The notes: a model not told the origin generated them from the letters alone. 64,000 bases of DNA from Siphonodentalium dalli (GCA_032622095.1 CP136067.1:192782052-192846051), one strand, 5' to 3'. Numbered from the stretch's first letter, positions 39,501 to 50,529 are shown. Numbers and translations: made by a program.

Positions 39501-40922
39501 GCGTCATCAGAGGAGAAATGCACTTTGTATTACTGTTACGTCTTTGGGAGGTATATGGTATAAATCAATGCAATAAGACACAACAGTGAGTTAGGTTGGG
39601 TATGTAAACTTTCAGGCGTTATTCTAATAGACATATACAGATTTATGGAGGCACAGACTCAGTATGAGTGTTCATTGCTTCAAATGTGCTTGCTTCAATG
39701 GGCGCGAACAATGCATCTTTAAGCTTGTGTTCCTTATCACCCACAAGAATGCCAAGAAGTGTGATTCGAAAATATACTAATCCTACATTGGAAAAATCGA
39801 ATCGGCAACCCGATTCATGAATCGATTCGAATCTCGAAGCTTCACAGGGGCCTATGTTGAATGGGTCACCATGAATCACTTTTCCACAAAAAAAAACACA
39901 CCACAATGTTGTGTGTTTTGCTTATCACACACTCTTTACATGTGTATATAAACAAACACTCGGCACACACAAAGTGTGTTTTGTGGATAATACCACATTC
40001 ATACTATCATTATGTTATACTATTAGATATTCTTGAGGAAAATTTCACAATTTGGTAACTTTTATTTCTAAATTATAACCTACAACCAAAGCCGTCCATG
40101 CCTTTAAGCAGACAGTTAGTTCGAACCTAGAAAATTATTTCTATAAAATTATAAAAAAAAGGATAAGATAGGTCAATAAATACTCTAAATACTAATGTTT
40201 CATGCTGCCCATGCCTCAGAAACATTTTATAAAGTCAAAGCAATTCTCCAGCTGTTGTTCAATTTTTTGTACATACCAGTACATGTGCTAGTATTTAAGT
40301 AAGTGAGATAAACGCTCTTTATTTTAACATATTTACCAAATTCGGAACCCAATTTTTCTACATTTGCAATATGAGGTCCTGCTTAGTGACTCTACCACGA
40401 ACAGTGGGTTAGCATCACTAAATTCACCCTCTGGGGACCTCATTCTGGTTAGGCCTCATCTTCTCTGGAAAGTTCAGTATTATCATATTTCTATGGAAAC
40501 TTAGATCATATTTCATTTTTATTGTTTAGTTTCTCTATATCCCCAAATCGGCAGACGATAAATTGCATAATCAAGGTTTCCAATGGGTGCACATCACAAT
40601 ATTCACCATTTGGGGAACTCAATCTGAGTCTATGTCTCCCATAGCAGATGAAGCCATGCAGAATGAGGAACCCAGAGGGTGAATTTGGTGATGCTAGCCC
40701 ACTATGCGGGATAGTGTCACTAAATTCACCCTCTGGGGACCTCATTCTGCACACTGAACTCAGACTTGACCAGGGGTGAGTTCCTGAATTTATAAAGAAA
40801 TATTAAAGTCTGTGTGGTTTTAAAATTGTTATATTCTTCCTTTTTCAGCGACTGTTGAAATTCTACAGATGAAAGTGCAAGCCCAAATGGCATCACAGCA
40901 AACCGCAGGAACGGCAAAATAG
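27468..40922 (+). CDS. PFDN5: Prefoldin subunit 5, five coding exons (genomic span)
   Basis: Exons at 27468-27557, 34856-34990, 36544-36618, 37753-37858 and 40849-40922 join in frame to a 159-residue protein, the usual PFDN5 length. All junctions are GT-AG; introns 1-3 are phase 0 and intron 4 is phase 1. PFDN5 is an alpha-type subunit of the cytosolic hexameric prefoldin chaperone, which hands nascent actin and tubulin to the chaperonin TRiC/CCT. Visible hallmarks are an N-terminal coiled-coil helix (exons 1-2), the conserved beta-hairpin block LVPLTSS-MYVEGKL, the NIGTGYYVE motif (exon 3) and a C-terminal coiled coil with [20 protein letters not shown] (exon 4). The first ATG gives the expected N terminus. 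Introns are long (the first is 7.3 kb) and packed with mobile elements that do not disturb the splice sites. It is the clearest housekeeping gene in the window. Confidence 0.96.
27775..29170. mobile_element. MULE-like non-autonomous element in PFDN5 intron 1, 8-bp TSD
   Basis: Complex inverted termini are built from GGAAGATTCGGCGGAGGGAA and GGCAGGGAAGATTCGGC and their complements. The element is flanked by the direct repeat CCCTATAG (27,767-27,774 and 29,171-29,178). It carries a host- or transposon-derived coding fragment on the minus strand. TSD length and PHD-like cargo fit Mutator-like elements, but hAT is not excluded. Confidence 0.65.
28189..28473 (-). pseudogene. PHD-like/coiled-coil gene fragment carried by the element
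   Basis: An open frame of about 94 codons starts after a stop and probable acceptor AG, with no ATG. Its beginning, [20 protein letters not shown], resembles the W-x-H-x-x-C end of a PHD-type zinc finger found beside FLYWCH/MULE-transposase domains in invertebrate proteins. The remainder is charged and helical ([20 protein letters not shown]). Zinc ligands upstream are missing, so it is a fragment. Family naming is by motif memory only. Confidence 0.4.
29233..29329. mobile_element. 97-bp hAT-type MITE with 8-bp TSD
   Basis: A near-perfect hairpin with ends CAGTCCAACAAATTAGACT and its complement. The direct repeat CTCTGTCT (29,225-29,232 and 29,330-29,337) flanks it exactly, the TSD length of hAT transposons. 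Confidence 0.85.
29481..32291. mobile_element. 2.8-kb non-autonomous TIR element in intron 1
   Basis: The terminal repeat CCGTAAACCGGGGTAACTTG pairs with the complement CAAGTTACCCCGGTTTACGG, flanked by TA on both sides. A second inner pair, GGGGTGACTTGAGACAG (about 29,688) and its complement (about 31,890), lies inside. No transposase is recognised; the centre is tandem repeats. Confidence 0.7.
30340..31745. repeat. Inverted pair of tandem repeats with TTAGGG-like units
   Basis: The left half has GGTTTAGGGTTAGGGCTCAT-type units of about 60-95 bp containing CCCCTCGATCACAGG; the right half (from about 31,600) has the complement. Between them (about 30,930-31,600) lies a 35-40-bp repeat with GAGCCATGGCTCCATAACG and AGATACGAGTCTTGGAGCC, itself partly palindromic. 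The open frames are by-products. Confidence 0.8.
33683..33910. repeat. 147-bp tandem duplication
   Basis: AAGTAACTTC(A/C)GAATCCTATCGTGAATAATT and the following text occur twice, 147 bp apart. Confidence 0.8.
34018..34260. repeat. Diverged direct repeat
   Basis: GTCGGATCTCAAT through TTCCGTTCTAGAGTTATTC occurs twice with internal substitutions and indels. Confidence 0.65.
34856..34990 (+). CDS. PFDN5: PFDN5 coding exon 2
   Basis: 45 codons after acceptor TTTTTACAG, from [13 protein letters not shown] to LVPLTSS, followed by donor GTATCC. It covers the rest of the first coiled-coil helix and the first hairpin strand. Confidence 0.94.
35758..36130. repeat. Molluscan-type interspersed repeat
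   Basis: Contains AGCTCACCTGAGACAAAGTC and the repeated GGTCACTGGGTCA(A/G)ATA pattern, text I associate with dispersed bivalve repeats. No ORF. Confidence 0.5.
36544..36618 (+). CDS. PFDN5: PFDN5 coding exon 3
   Basis: 25 codons after acceptor [27 protein letters not shown] then YYVEM, followed by the strong donor GTGAGT. It encodes the alpha-prefoldin beta-hairpin core. Confidence 0.95.
36709..37197. repeat. Interspersed repeat in PFDN5 intron 3
   Basis: Begins near ATACCCCCACTTTCGAAGAA and ends near ACGGTGGGGGTATGCTAGC. It contains TCTGTCCGTCCGTC and a 56-bp internal direct repeat (GACTTAGAAAATTCTGTCCG). The same Gs/CCGTCCGTC style is seen at 33,940 and 59,757. Confidence 0.6.
37302..37624. 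mobile_element. Diverged composite palindromic MITE
   Basis: Carries the ACCAAATTCACCCTCTGG and GACCTCATTCTGC blocks and, inverted, AGAATGAGG and AGAGGGTGAATTTGGTGATG; the same family as 12,318-12,755. It lies just upstream of exon 4. Confidence 0.6.
37753..37858 (+). CDS. PFDN5: PFDN5 coding exon 4
   Basis: 106 nt after acceptor TTCAATTGCAG. It encodes the start of the C-terminal coiled coil and ends one base into the next codon before donor GTGAGA. Confidence 0.95.
38206..39854. mobile_element. 1.65-kb hAT-like non-autonomous element with 8-bp TSD
   Basis: Ends TAGGCCCCTGCGAATC and the complement CTTCACAGGGGCCTA, with subterminal GATTCGAATCG-rich DNA on both sides. Flanks TGTTCAAT (38,198-38,205) and TGTTGAAT (39,855-39,862) match at 7 of 8 bases, fitting an aged 8-bp TSD. 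A TTAA-family MITE is nested inside. Confidence 0.65.
38734..39129. mobile_element. TTAA-family MITE nested in the hAT-like element
   Basis: Ends TTAAAGGTACTCTATCCGAT and ATCGGATTGAGTACCTTCAA. Inserted after the host element. Confidence 0.65.
40363..40751. mobile_element. Composite palindromic MITE in intron 4
   Basis: Two hairpin halves contain ATCACTAAATTCACCCTCTG and its complement, with the GCAGAATGAGG end. It lies about 95 bp upstream of exon 5 and is a member of the 12,318 family. Confidence 0.7.
40849..40922 (+). CDS. PFDN5: PFDN5 coding exon 5 and stop
   Basis: Preceded by a polypyrimidine tract and CAG. The two bases CG complete the split Ala codon, followed by [20 protein letters not shown] and a short tail, then TAG. 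Confidence 0.93.
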
Positions 40923-41017
40923 GCCACACCCATTCTCCATATATGAACTGAACTGTCGATTGATGATTGGACATTCTCCCATCCCTGTTATTCATTATTT
41001 GTATATCTCATTTTATG

Positions 41018-41023
41018 AATAAA
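41018..41023 (+). terminator. PFDN5 poly(A) signal
   Basis: A canonical AATAAA about 95 nt after the stop codon, with GT-rich DNA downstream. Confidence 0.75.
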
Positions 41024-41426
41024 TTAAAGCTGTGAATTCTCTAGTGATTTTGAAGGTGACCTGCATAATGGATGTTAAAAACAGCATTTATTATGTTCAA
41101 AGGCCCACTTAATTTTTGAGTCGCCAATTATTTTTTATAGTGACTTGATATACGGTTTTAATAACAATCTAGAATGCTATAAAATATGATTAAAATACTT
41201 TATTACACTCCTTTGTGCGATTTCCATTAAAAACGTCGTTAATTAAAAATGGTAAAGTCACAAGTGACTTACGTCATTTCTCGTGACGTCATTTACGTTA
41301 GGTCGCTTACTGATCTGGACTGAATTTTCTATGGTTGATCTTTCTCCACATCGGGACTTCGTGCAACAGTTCTGGGTATTTTAGTCATATTTGGCAGACC
41401 AAATTTATGTACAAGCATAATAAATA

Positions 41427-42079
41427 GAGTACTCAATTAGTTCCGAGAATTACGTTAAATAATTTACTTGAGGCGAGAGACGTTTAGGTAACAAACTCGT
41501 GCGCTAAAGCCAGGGTTCACGCTGCCACTTGCCAAAGTTGCCAATGGCAAAAAATATTTGCATTTGGCAAAAAATATTTTCATTTGGCAAAAGTTTTGGC
41601 AAGTAACTTTTTAATTCTTCAAGATAGTTGACAAATACCAATATTAAGATGCAGTTAATCTAAAATCTATTAGTATCGATGGGTGGAGGGATTACCCGTA
41701 GGCCTATTTTAGTGTGGTGGTGGTGTTTACATTGCTAATCCTCTTGTGGTGTGCCCTTCTGATGAAGCAAGCCTGCTATAATTTTATTGTTCGGTGATTG
41801 GTTTATTGTTGCTTCCTATCGATATCAAAAGTCGTTCAAACCGCGAATGTCGAAAAATAAGATTTAATGTTGCAGAAAATGGTACTATCAGGGATAGATA
41901 GATTTGGCAAATTCTGAAAGAATTTGGCAAAAAAAAAATTCATTTGGCAAATTATTTGGCAAAAGTAAATTTCTGTGCAGCGCGGAACCTGGCTAACGCG
42001 CACTCGTTTCTTACCGACGTCTCTCGCCGCTCTTGAATTATTTAACGTAATTCTCGGAACCAATTAATTACTCTCTATA
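41427..42079. mobile_element. 653-bp MITE with long inverted repeats
   Basis: Arms of about 90 bp share CCGAGAATTACGTTAAATAA, GGCGAGAGACG and GCGCTAAAGCCAGG-type blocks in inverse order. The centre has inverted TTTGGCAAA-rich segments, giving a second internal fold-back. Confidence 0.75.
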
Positions 42080-43100
42080 TAATTCATCACCATTGAAACG
42101 TCTGTGTCTCAGAAGATGCCCATACAGAAATAGAAAACAGCTGAAATCATAGAAAGATTCCCCCCATTTTGGCTCCCAGAATGCAACAGAATTCAAACTA
42201 AAGATGTATTTTCTATGGAAGGGAAATAACTATGTCTTTTAGATATAGAGTTATTCCCCCTCCATTGAAAATAGTACACTGTTTACTACAAACTAGATGA
42301 CAAAAACATGTCAGTAACTCAACAAAAACAACATGTACACACTTTATTAGACCGCATAAGTTGATAAAACAATGTTTTGAGCTTCCTCTTTCAAATGTTA
42401 TATAATATGGCATATATTTTATATATGAGATCTGGGGGGTTCGAAAATTTAGTGGCCTTTCAAGTTTTATCTTAGTCCGCATGTATATAGTAGCACAGGG
42501 CTTCAGTTCATTAGTTTTCAGTTTAGCTTTATCCTAAAAAATGTTGATAAAAGTTGAAATATAAGACTTCCCAATTATCTTTTTAATTTCTTCTATTTGT
42601 AATTAGCATAGCTTATCACAAACCAAAAATAAACATTTTTGGCTATATATATATAGTAACAACAATAAACGAAATTGAAACTCCCAACTACAACATTTTC
42701 CTGACTCGGACTACAACTTTTAGTGTGTCCCTTAACTTATAATCTAGTGCCCTGCAAATCGATTCGATGCGATTCGGAATCTTTTGTCTGATTCAATTCG
42801 ATTCGAAATCGGCTGTCCAGATTTGAATTGTATCGAATCACTGGCACCAGTTGTATTCTCATTACGGCAATGGACAATATTGCTTTTTCGCGAAGATAGT
42901 TTATGATACCATTGAAAGACCACACATTACAAACACTGTTGTAGACTGAGCTATACTATATAGACCACCGAAGGATTGCTCGACTAATGAAACTGATCTA
43001 GCAAAATTTCATGTCGAGCTTCAGCTACGTGAATGCTTACTGACTCCATTATTGCTTATGATAACATTTTGATATTATATAGCAGAGATAGCCACAATGG
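42080..43100. other. Intergenic, no gene recognised
   Basis: AT-rich; a GATTCGAATCG-rich patch at 42,755-42,840 resembles the subterminal DNA of the element at 38,206. Confidence 0.4.
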
Positions 43101-43189
43101 CATAGATTGCTGGTTATAACTAAGTTATGAATTTCTATGTACAAGACGTAATGAAATTAATTGACAGATAATGGATTGGGCAACGCGTG

Positions 43190-43512
43190 GCACACATTGT
43201 GTAAAACAAATATGTTGCCACAGGCTTGAACCCAACCCACTCAGTCTCACTCACTATACATTAAAATTAATGAGTATTCTGTGACTATTATGCATATAAT
43301 ATAACATTTATTTGATACATTTGCCTGAAAACTGTACAAAAATATATCGATGACGAGCGTTCTATTTTTGCATTCTGGCTTATCTGTCATCTGCAACATT
43401 ACTTAGTACTTAACAGTCAGTAAAATATTGGAAATCTGGTTACCTTATTCTACGAGGCACAGAATATAGAAACCAACAACATCATTTGAGTACAGTACCC
43501 CTTTAATGGGCC
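43190..43512. mobile_element. Truncated TTAA-ended MITE (second family)
   Basis: The right end GTACAGTACCCCTTTAA and subterminal AACCAACAACATCATT match 21,953-22,529 in inverse orientation. The left end was not found. Confidence 0.6.
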
Positions 43513-44028
43513 ACTTAATTTTTGAGTCACCGATTTGCGGGGGGATACTGTGCATACTATTTGTCATGGATGTTAAGATTGACACGTAAATAGGAACGAG
43601 TCATTTTGGGGTAATTCGGCCAAAAACACATGGCTGCCAGCAGCCATCTTGGATTTCAAAATTCAATCCATTAGCATGGGCTACAGGCTATACTGTTTGT
43701 CTGATCATCATGAAATTTTTCATTTATGTTAATATTAACATTCTAAGGTGTTTTAAGCCAAACTCATTGCAAAAACAGTCACAAATACTTGCAGGAAAAA
43801 AAATTTGAGTTGCGGGAAAAAAAATTTGTTGTTGGTCCCATCGACCACCCACACACCCCGGCATACGTGACCGGAAAAAATCCCCCCCCCCGGTTAGGTC
43901 GGAAATTTCCAACACTTGGAGAGCCTGGTCCAGTCTATATAAAGATGCTAGGATTTTGCAGTTTTCGGATTCAGATTTTTTTCCCGCTGGTTGAGGGCTC
44001 CTGATCCCTTCTCGGTGGCCAATCACAG

Positions 44029-44034
44029 CCGCTA
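44029..44034. repeat. Target-site duplication, left copy (CCGCTA)
   Basis: Exact 6-bp match to 59,561-59,566, immediately outside the palindrome. Confidence 0.8.
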
Positions 44035-44394
44035 TGATGATAGGGGGTCTGGCTGGGGTATAAGGGGGCGTGTCTTAAGCTCCCCCAATTTCTAAAGGTT
44101 CCACAATGCGTCAATGGGTCCTTTGTCCCCCTTTGTTTCGCCCTATTGTCTTAATGGGCCAATGGTAGGGATTTATTAGGGGTCCTTATTGTATGAAAAC
44201 CCATCCTTTTCCTTCTCACTTATATGATAGGTAGAATGAATTAATGAAGCCCCTCCTTTTCGTTCTTAATTATTTGATAGGTTTTAATTAATTAAAGTCG
44301 CTCATTCTTAATTATATGATAGGGTACCGAAACTCCTCCTTATTCGACTCAACAATGGCCACCAGAATTATTCTGATAACCGAGCGCCAATGAT

Positions 44395-44600
44395 AGAACC
44401 ACACGTGAATCGTGCACCTGCTTAGACCGCGCGTTTTCGATGCACCTGCATAGTCACCTGGTTAGACCACGCTATCCTGAAACAATGGAATAGTGCACCT
44501 GGTTAGACCACGCTATCCTGAAACAATGGAGTACCGCCACAATTATTTAGCGTCACGCACGCCTCGTGCACCTGCTTAGACCGCGCGTTTTCGAAAGCGT
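44395..44600. repeat. Subterminal interleaved direct repeats (left; mirror 58,995-59,200)
   Basis: GTGCACCTGCTTAGACCGCG appears twice and CACCTGGTTAGACCACGCTA twice, interleaved. Multiple short subterminal repeats are the usual arrangement of transposase-binding sites. Confidence 0.7.
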
Positions 44601-44679
44601 GCCCAAACCTGACTAATTTATTCACCCACACCACACGTTCCCCGAACAATGGAATTCATATCTGCATTTGATGGTTGAA

Positions 44680-44915
44680 TATTAAATGCTATGTCTGGTT
44701 GAATATTAACTGCTATGTCTGGTTGAATATGTGAAGAAGGGCCGTTTTGATGGTCATTTTGGAGCTTATTAATTATATTTCAGTAAACTTTCGTACCCGT
44801 AACCGCTGGTTGAATGCTAGCTACATTTGCTGGTTGACCATTAGCTGCGTTCGATGGTTGAATATTAGCAGTTTTGTCTGGTTGAATGTTAGCTGCGTTT
44901 TCTGGTTGAATGTTC
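44680..44915. repeat. 24-bp tandem repeat (left; mirror 58,680-58,915)
   Basis: Repeated TCTGGTTGAATATTA and GCTGCGTTCGATGGTTGAAT units of about 24 bp. The apparent periodic peptide (WLN every eight residues) is a by-product. Confidence 0.75.
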
Positions 44916-45539
44916 CCCTCACACACCCTCACACATGAGCAACACATGTATATGATGAATGTGTAACTGCTATAATTATTGAAATTCTCTTAAATCTCGT
45001 TTGCTTTCCAAAATGTCAATTAACAAACATAATCATACATGGGTTGTGTGTATATATGACCATTTCACTCCCGTCCAACAGTATGTTTAAACATCATATA
45101 AAATTCGAGCCTTCCGGAGGTTAAATGAATCACAAATCGCGCGTTCTTAGAATATGAAAACCGAGCATTGTGGAAATAATTATATTCAAAAGTTTATCTG
45201 TTTTATCAGACAACATGTCATTTGGCAAACATCTAGCGTATATTCAATAGACGCTATTATATACAGTTGCATTTACTATATAAAGTTTATCATAAAGAAA
45301 CAGCGTGAACAGTTCGAAAATCTGCTTTCATCTAATTCATTTGAAATTTTTACTCAATGCGCGTCAATCAATTGGACAATCGATAATAGATTTGACATAT
45401 GCACTCTTTGTAAACAAATTGAAGTTATCTCCACCTGTCCCGTCTGACATTGTCCATTCGATGCAACAATGTATGAATGGAGTTACTGATTGTTATTCAC
45501 TTCATAAATGGTTCATATAGCGTACTATTATACTTGTGG

Positions 45540-46470
45540 ACACTTACCTTAAAGGTACACGTCACTTTAACCTAATTCAGCGTATCCATCGATATAAACG
45601 CTCTTTAGTTTCAAAAAGTGTCTGAATCTCTATCGTTTACTAAAGTATGTTTAAAATTGAGCATTTAAACCTAATGGAACTATAAATAATAAATAAAAAA
45701 CGCTCTTTATTTTCAAAATTGTCTGAATTTTGATATTGATTTTAGCAATATGCATGCTTTCATTCATATGAAATTGCCATCATGGACGTTAAATGACAAC
45801 ATCTCTTAGCATATTAGCCTTAAAGTTATACGTCACGCGTACATTCGATGCACAAGTTAACACATTACATATATGGTTGAACATATCAACCATAGTAAGC
45901 TCATTTAAACAAAATGGTATTCAATTTAAACGCAGGTTAATTCGATGCAGCAATGTATGAATGTAGGGTTTTGCTTTGTCATTACTCCAGAAATGGTTCA
46001 GACGATACACTACATTTGGTTCACATACCTTAAAGGTACCCGTGATTTAAACCTAATTATTCATTAATAAAACGCTCTTTATTTTCAAAATTATCTGAAG
46101 GTCCCATCGTTTTGTAAGTTATACGTAGCGTGTTCATTCGAGGTAACCCTGTACGAAATGAAGGTAATCGTTGTGTTATTCACTTCATAAATGCGTCATA
46201 CGCTGGACCACATTTGGGTCACGTGCCTTAAAGGCACACGTCACTTTCGGAAATTATATAATCAGATAATACATTACATATCAGGTTGGACGTATCAACC
46301 ATATAAAGTTCATTTAATTCATTGGGTCTTTCAAATTATACGTCACGTATTCATTCGGGATACTAATGTAGGAAATGAAGGTATTGATTGTTATTCACTT
46401 CATAAATGGCTCCCATTTCCTATAATAGCGGACTATTATACCTTAAAGGTACACCTCATTTAAATATAAT
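45540..46470. repeat. Long-period degenerate repeats (left; mirror 57,125-58,055)
   Basis: About five spaced copies of CCTTAAAGGTACACGTCACT, each accompanied by TTCACTTCATAAATG and/or AACGCTCTTTATTTTCAAAA, spaced about 200-280 bp. Confidence 0.7.
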
Positions 46471-46855
46471 GCAGCGTGTCCATCAAAACAGACGCTCGTA
46501 GTATTGTAACCCGCGGTCGATTGTTTCGTTTCTGTTAATGATACGGTGTTATTTACTTTAAAAAATGCGCCCTCACTCTTCACTTTGACTAATATGCAAG
46601 CATTTGTATCATTTAGAATGTCAAAATCTGGTTCAAAGCAGTCGTATTTGTTATATATAAGGCAAATTTCCTTTCAAATTATAACATATTAAAACTATGC
46701 ATAAATGTTATGTACTTGGAATATGATAGGTCTCCATGGCCTTATTTGGACATATAATCTAACCGAGCGATGTTCATTCTCTAATCGATTACGTGTCTAT
46801 AGAATATTGAGGGTAGATTAAGCATACTAAGATCCAGGTAGACAGTCTATATTCG

Positions 46856-47420
46856 GGCCTCATTTTATGGGGCCTTTGTCTCTATGAACATATAGTCTTA
46901 ATTTTGGGGCCCTTTGTCGTATTTCTATGGATCTATTGTCTGTGTAATTCTATGGACCTATTGTCTGAAATAAGGGGCCTTTGTCTGTGTAATTCTATGG
47001 ACCTATTGTCTGAAATACGGGGCCTTTGTCTGTAATTCTATGGACATATTGTCTGAAATACGGGGCTTTTGTCTGTGTAATTCTATGGATCTATTGTCTT
47101 AATTATGGGACCCTTTGTCAGTGTAATTCTATGGATCTGTTGTCTTAAATACGGGACCTTTCGTCTGTATATTTCTATGGATCTATTGTCTGAAATACGG
47201 AGCCTTTGTGTATTTCTATGGACCTATTGTCTGAAATACGGGGCCTCTGTCTGTGTAATTCTATGAATCTATTGTCTTAATTCTGGGACCCTTTGTCAGT
47301 GTAATTCTATGGATCTGTTGTCTTAAATACGGGACCATTTGTCTGTATATTTCTATGGATCTATTGTCTGAAACACAGGGTCTTTGTCTGTGTAATTCTA
47401 TGAACCTATAGTCTTACAAA
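46856..47420. repeat. 44-bp minisatellite (left; mirror 56,175-56,739)
   Basis: About twelve degenerate copies of TGTAATTCTATGGACCTATT followed by GTCTGAAATACGGGGCCTTT. Confidence 0.9.
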
Positions 47421-48103
47421 ACCTTTTGTTCTGTTCATAAACCACACGGTAAGCTATTTATAGATATGGGATAACAAGCGATTTTATGCCTAAAGAAGTA
47501 GGAACTGAGGTTCTGTATTCTTGTCACCAAGTATATGTAGTTTAAATCCTCTAAATATCGTCTGTTATACAGAAGAACGATTGACCATGTGACAGTCTCA
47601 TGTCACAAAAGACCTATTATGGGGACACATTTCATTCCCCAAAAACGGTATATATAGGTGGGTATCAAACATTGGTCTGGAAAAGACATGGCATATGGAC
47701 GTGGGTATTTACTAGATGTATTTTTTAAACGTTCATTTCATATACGTGAACTCTTTATTGTTGTTCAACTTTTTAATTGGTAACCAATTATCGTATATAC
47801 TTTTGTTTGGAGTGTTCATATACATCACTATACGAAACACAGCTTCTAATAAACTAGTCGATGGTTAAATCACCACAGCCAATATCCCCAACGGTAAGCT
47901 ATTTTTTAGCGCATGGGGTACATTCATGACTAAAGAAGAAGGAAATGAGGTAAATTATACTTTATTATTTGATCACTTAACACACAGAACAGGTTTTGCT
48001 GACTCGCTCTGTGTAACCTATTTCTAGTATGTAGCAGTATGTTCAGCAAACACAGGTAAGCGACGCCTACGGTTGTAAGTGGTACTCGTCAGTGATCACT
48101 GAG

Positions 48104-48709
48104 TTAGGTATGTGGTTCAGAACCAAGCTTTTTAGTTTTCAGTGTATAATCACCATAATTCCTGATTATTCCCAAGGTCCAAATGAGTTCACTATCTAGT
48201 TCTGAAATAGTTTTAGTTGTGTTTACAATGTAATCCAATACTAGTTGTTCATTAAACATCTTTTCAATCGTGAAAATTTCACAAGGTTCTGGGAGAATGA
48301 TGTAACCGCATATTGATGTTTCTTCTTCGAATATCCGACTTCTTTCATTGAAAAACACGTCCTTGTAAACAGAAATTCGAACAAAGTTATCTCCAACGAG
48401 TTCACGAATCCCACGTATATCGTTATTTTTAGCAATACCTCTAATTAGCCAACAGTCAGAGAACAGTTGATCCACAATATCTAGTAAGAAATCTGTTTCA
48501 AATTCTGTTCTCTCCAACAAAGATTCCAATCTCTCTCTACCATCAACAAAATGTCCTTCCAAAATTAACTTTATTATTAGCTTCTCCTCCCTTCGAAACC
48601 AAGTTTGCTGTAATTCATTCTTGATTTCTTCACATAGTGTTGATGAGTTAACTAATGCTTTGTACACTTTCTGACGCATTTCTGCTGGTAGCATATCAAT
48701 TACCTCCAT
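48104..48709 (-). CDS. Hypothetical 201-aa protein, left-arm copy
   Basis: The only substantial ORF in the arm, read outward. The start MEVIDMLPAEMRQKVYKALV gives a helical, charged N-terminal half; no signal peptide or membrane helix. The centre contains DNFVRISVYKDVFFNERSRI and then CGYIILPEP. That order (hydrophobic strand, D-V-x-F-x-NE, later strand with x-P) loosely recalls the D-V-R-F-x-NE segment of phage T4-type deoxynucleoside monophosphate kinases. No P-loop is visible, so I do not assign that function. It lies between the 44-bp minisatellite and the 329-bp repeats. The protein is identical to the right-arm copy. Codons are AT-rich, with a GAA/GAG and ATA load unlike the receptor gene. 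Confidence 0.7.
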   Translation of the reverse strand: MEVIDMLPAEMRQKVYKALVNSSTLCEEIKNELQQTWFRREEKLIIKLILEGHFVDGRERLESLLERTEFETDFLLDIVDQLFSDCWLIRGIAKNNDIRGIRELVGDNFVRISVYKDVFFNERSRIFEEETSICGYIILPEPCEIFTIEKMFNEQLVLDYIVNTTKTISELDSELIWTLGIIRNYGDYTLKTKKLGSEPHT

Positions 48710-48959
48710 AAGTCCTTACGAAACACTCTGTTTATTCGAGGTAATCCACTACAACACAGGGTATTGATCGTGAGTTTCTCACAAAATTAGCACCAGTGTT
48801 ATACAATCGGTGCTCATACTGTACATAGCGTTCACACTCTAAAGACGTTCGGAAAAGTATTTATTTCTTATTATACTATGTATAACAACCAATCAAAACC
48901 CGTCGTTCAATTTAACTATACACGGACAAGCGGTATGATAACAACCGTACAACAACTTG

Positions 48960-49800
48960 ATGTATACTAGTCATATTACATATTATTATTCTAAAATCTC
49001 CATTACATGGAGTGAAATAAAGAGCGTATATGATGTAGACTGGTGTATAAATACTTAGTTATTTCTTTTTATCAATTACATGTATTGTAACTCCTATAAA
49101 TATAGTCTGTTATACCGAGTAAACATGTACCACGTGGAAGTCTCACGATAGGCATACTATGTGAAAACATGTGCATATCACATATTCTTTTTACCGTTCA
49201 TCCGTACGTAATCCAACCTCTCTGTTAATACACAGGCATCAAACCATTGGTGTGGAAAAGACCTACTATGTGAATGCGTGTATTTACTTGATGTATACTA
49301 GGCCATTCATATTATTACTCTGAAATCTCCATTGCATGGAGCAAACTAAAGAGCGTGTATGGCGTAGACTGGTGTATACATGCTTAGTGATTTCTTTCCA
49401 TCAATTATATGTATTGTAACTCCCATAAATATAGTCTGTTATACAGAGTAACCATGTACAACGTGACAGTTTCACGATAGGTCTACTATGTGAAAGCATG
49501 TGTATATCACATATGTTTTTGCAATTCATTCGTATATAATCCAAGCTCTCTGTTAATACAGAGGCGTCAACACATTGGTGTGTAACAGACCTACTATGTG
49601 GACGCGTCTATTTGCTTGATGTATACTGGTTCATTCATAGTATTACTCTAAAATCTCCATTACATGGAGCAAAATAAAGAGCGTATACGATGTATTCTTT
49701 TCATAAATTATATGTATTTTGACTCCTGTAAATAGTCTGTTATACAGATAAACCGTGTACCACGTGACGGTCTCGCAAAAGGTGTATACACATGTATTCA
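48960..49800. repeat. 329-bp tandem repeat, about 2.5 copies (left; mirror 53,795-54,635)
   Basis: CATGGAG(T/C)(G/A)AA(A/C)TAAAGAGCGT recurs at about 49,007, 49,336 and 49,665. Each is followed by a TAGTCTGTTATAC block and a TACTATGTG(A/G)A block. A diverged partial unit lies at about 47,540-47,900 beyond the ORF. Confidence 0.8.
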
Positions 49801-50529
49801 ATGTATTCTTTAATAAGTCATTTCTCTATTATTTTCGTTCATTTTAGTAGTAATATTGGTAGAAATGTAGTCTGAAATCGTCTGTATAGCGTCATATAGC
49901 TTTATTGGTGAATACGTCCATATTTCTTAAAGTACAGTACATATTCATAATGTCAGGCATTATCAGCCAACTATTTATAGAAATACCTGTTATATGAGAT
50001 CATATCGTAGCTGAATCTGGGATGCGACCTACCTCAACGGCGAAGTGCGCTCAAATGAAGTTACACATATTATATGAGCCATTATATGGATCGATGAGGT
50101 GTTATCTCAGTATGTCCGTACAATATTAGTGAACTACACCCCCTACCTATTACGTATACCAAGCGAGCGAAACAAACATGACATATCGATTATGTATATA
50201 TAGTGATGAATCTATGCCTGGTCTCACAGACAAATGTTCATATTTAGAGTAAATACATATGTGTATCCTTTAATGTAATGTCAGCAAATGTATAGAAACG
50301 CAGCGTTCAAAATAGTAAAAAGTATACATTTTTTACTTAAAATTTCATTGTTTATGGTTAATTTCCTGTTATGAAACGTGTCATTTTATAAACGCGTAAT
50401 ACGCAATAAAAAAAATACCTGTTTGACAAAACTTTTAAACGCTATTATGACTATATTTGGCGAATAAAAAAGGGGCTATTTGACGTAGTACAACAACGCG
50501 AAATGACTACTTTTTTAAACGCGAATTTG

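Noticed and set aside
45154-46463. Arm ORFs of 70-100 codons and their mirrors at 57,132-58,441
   Set aside because: They fall in long-period repeats, overlap each other in different frames and have no motif.
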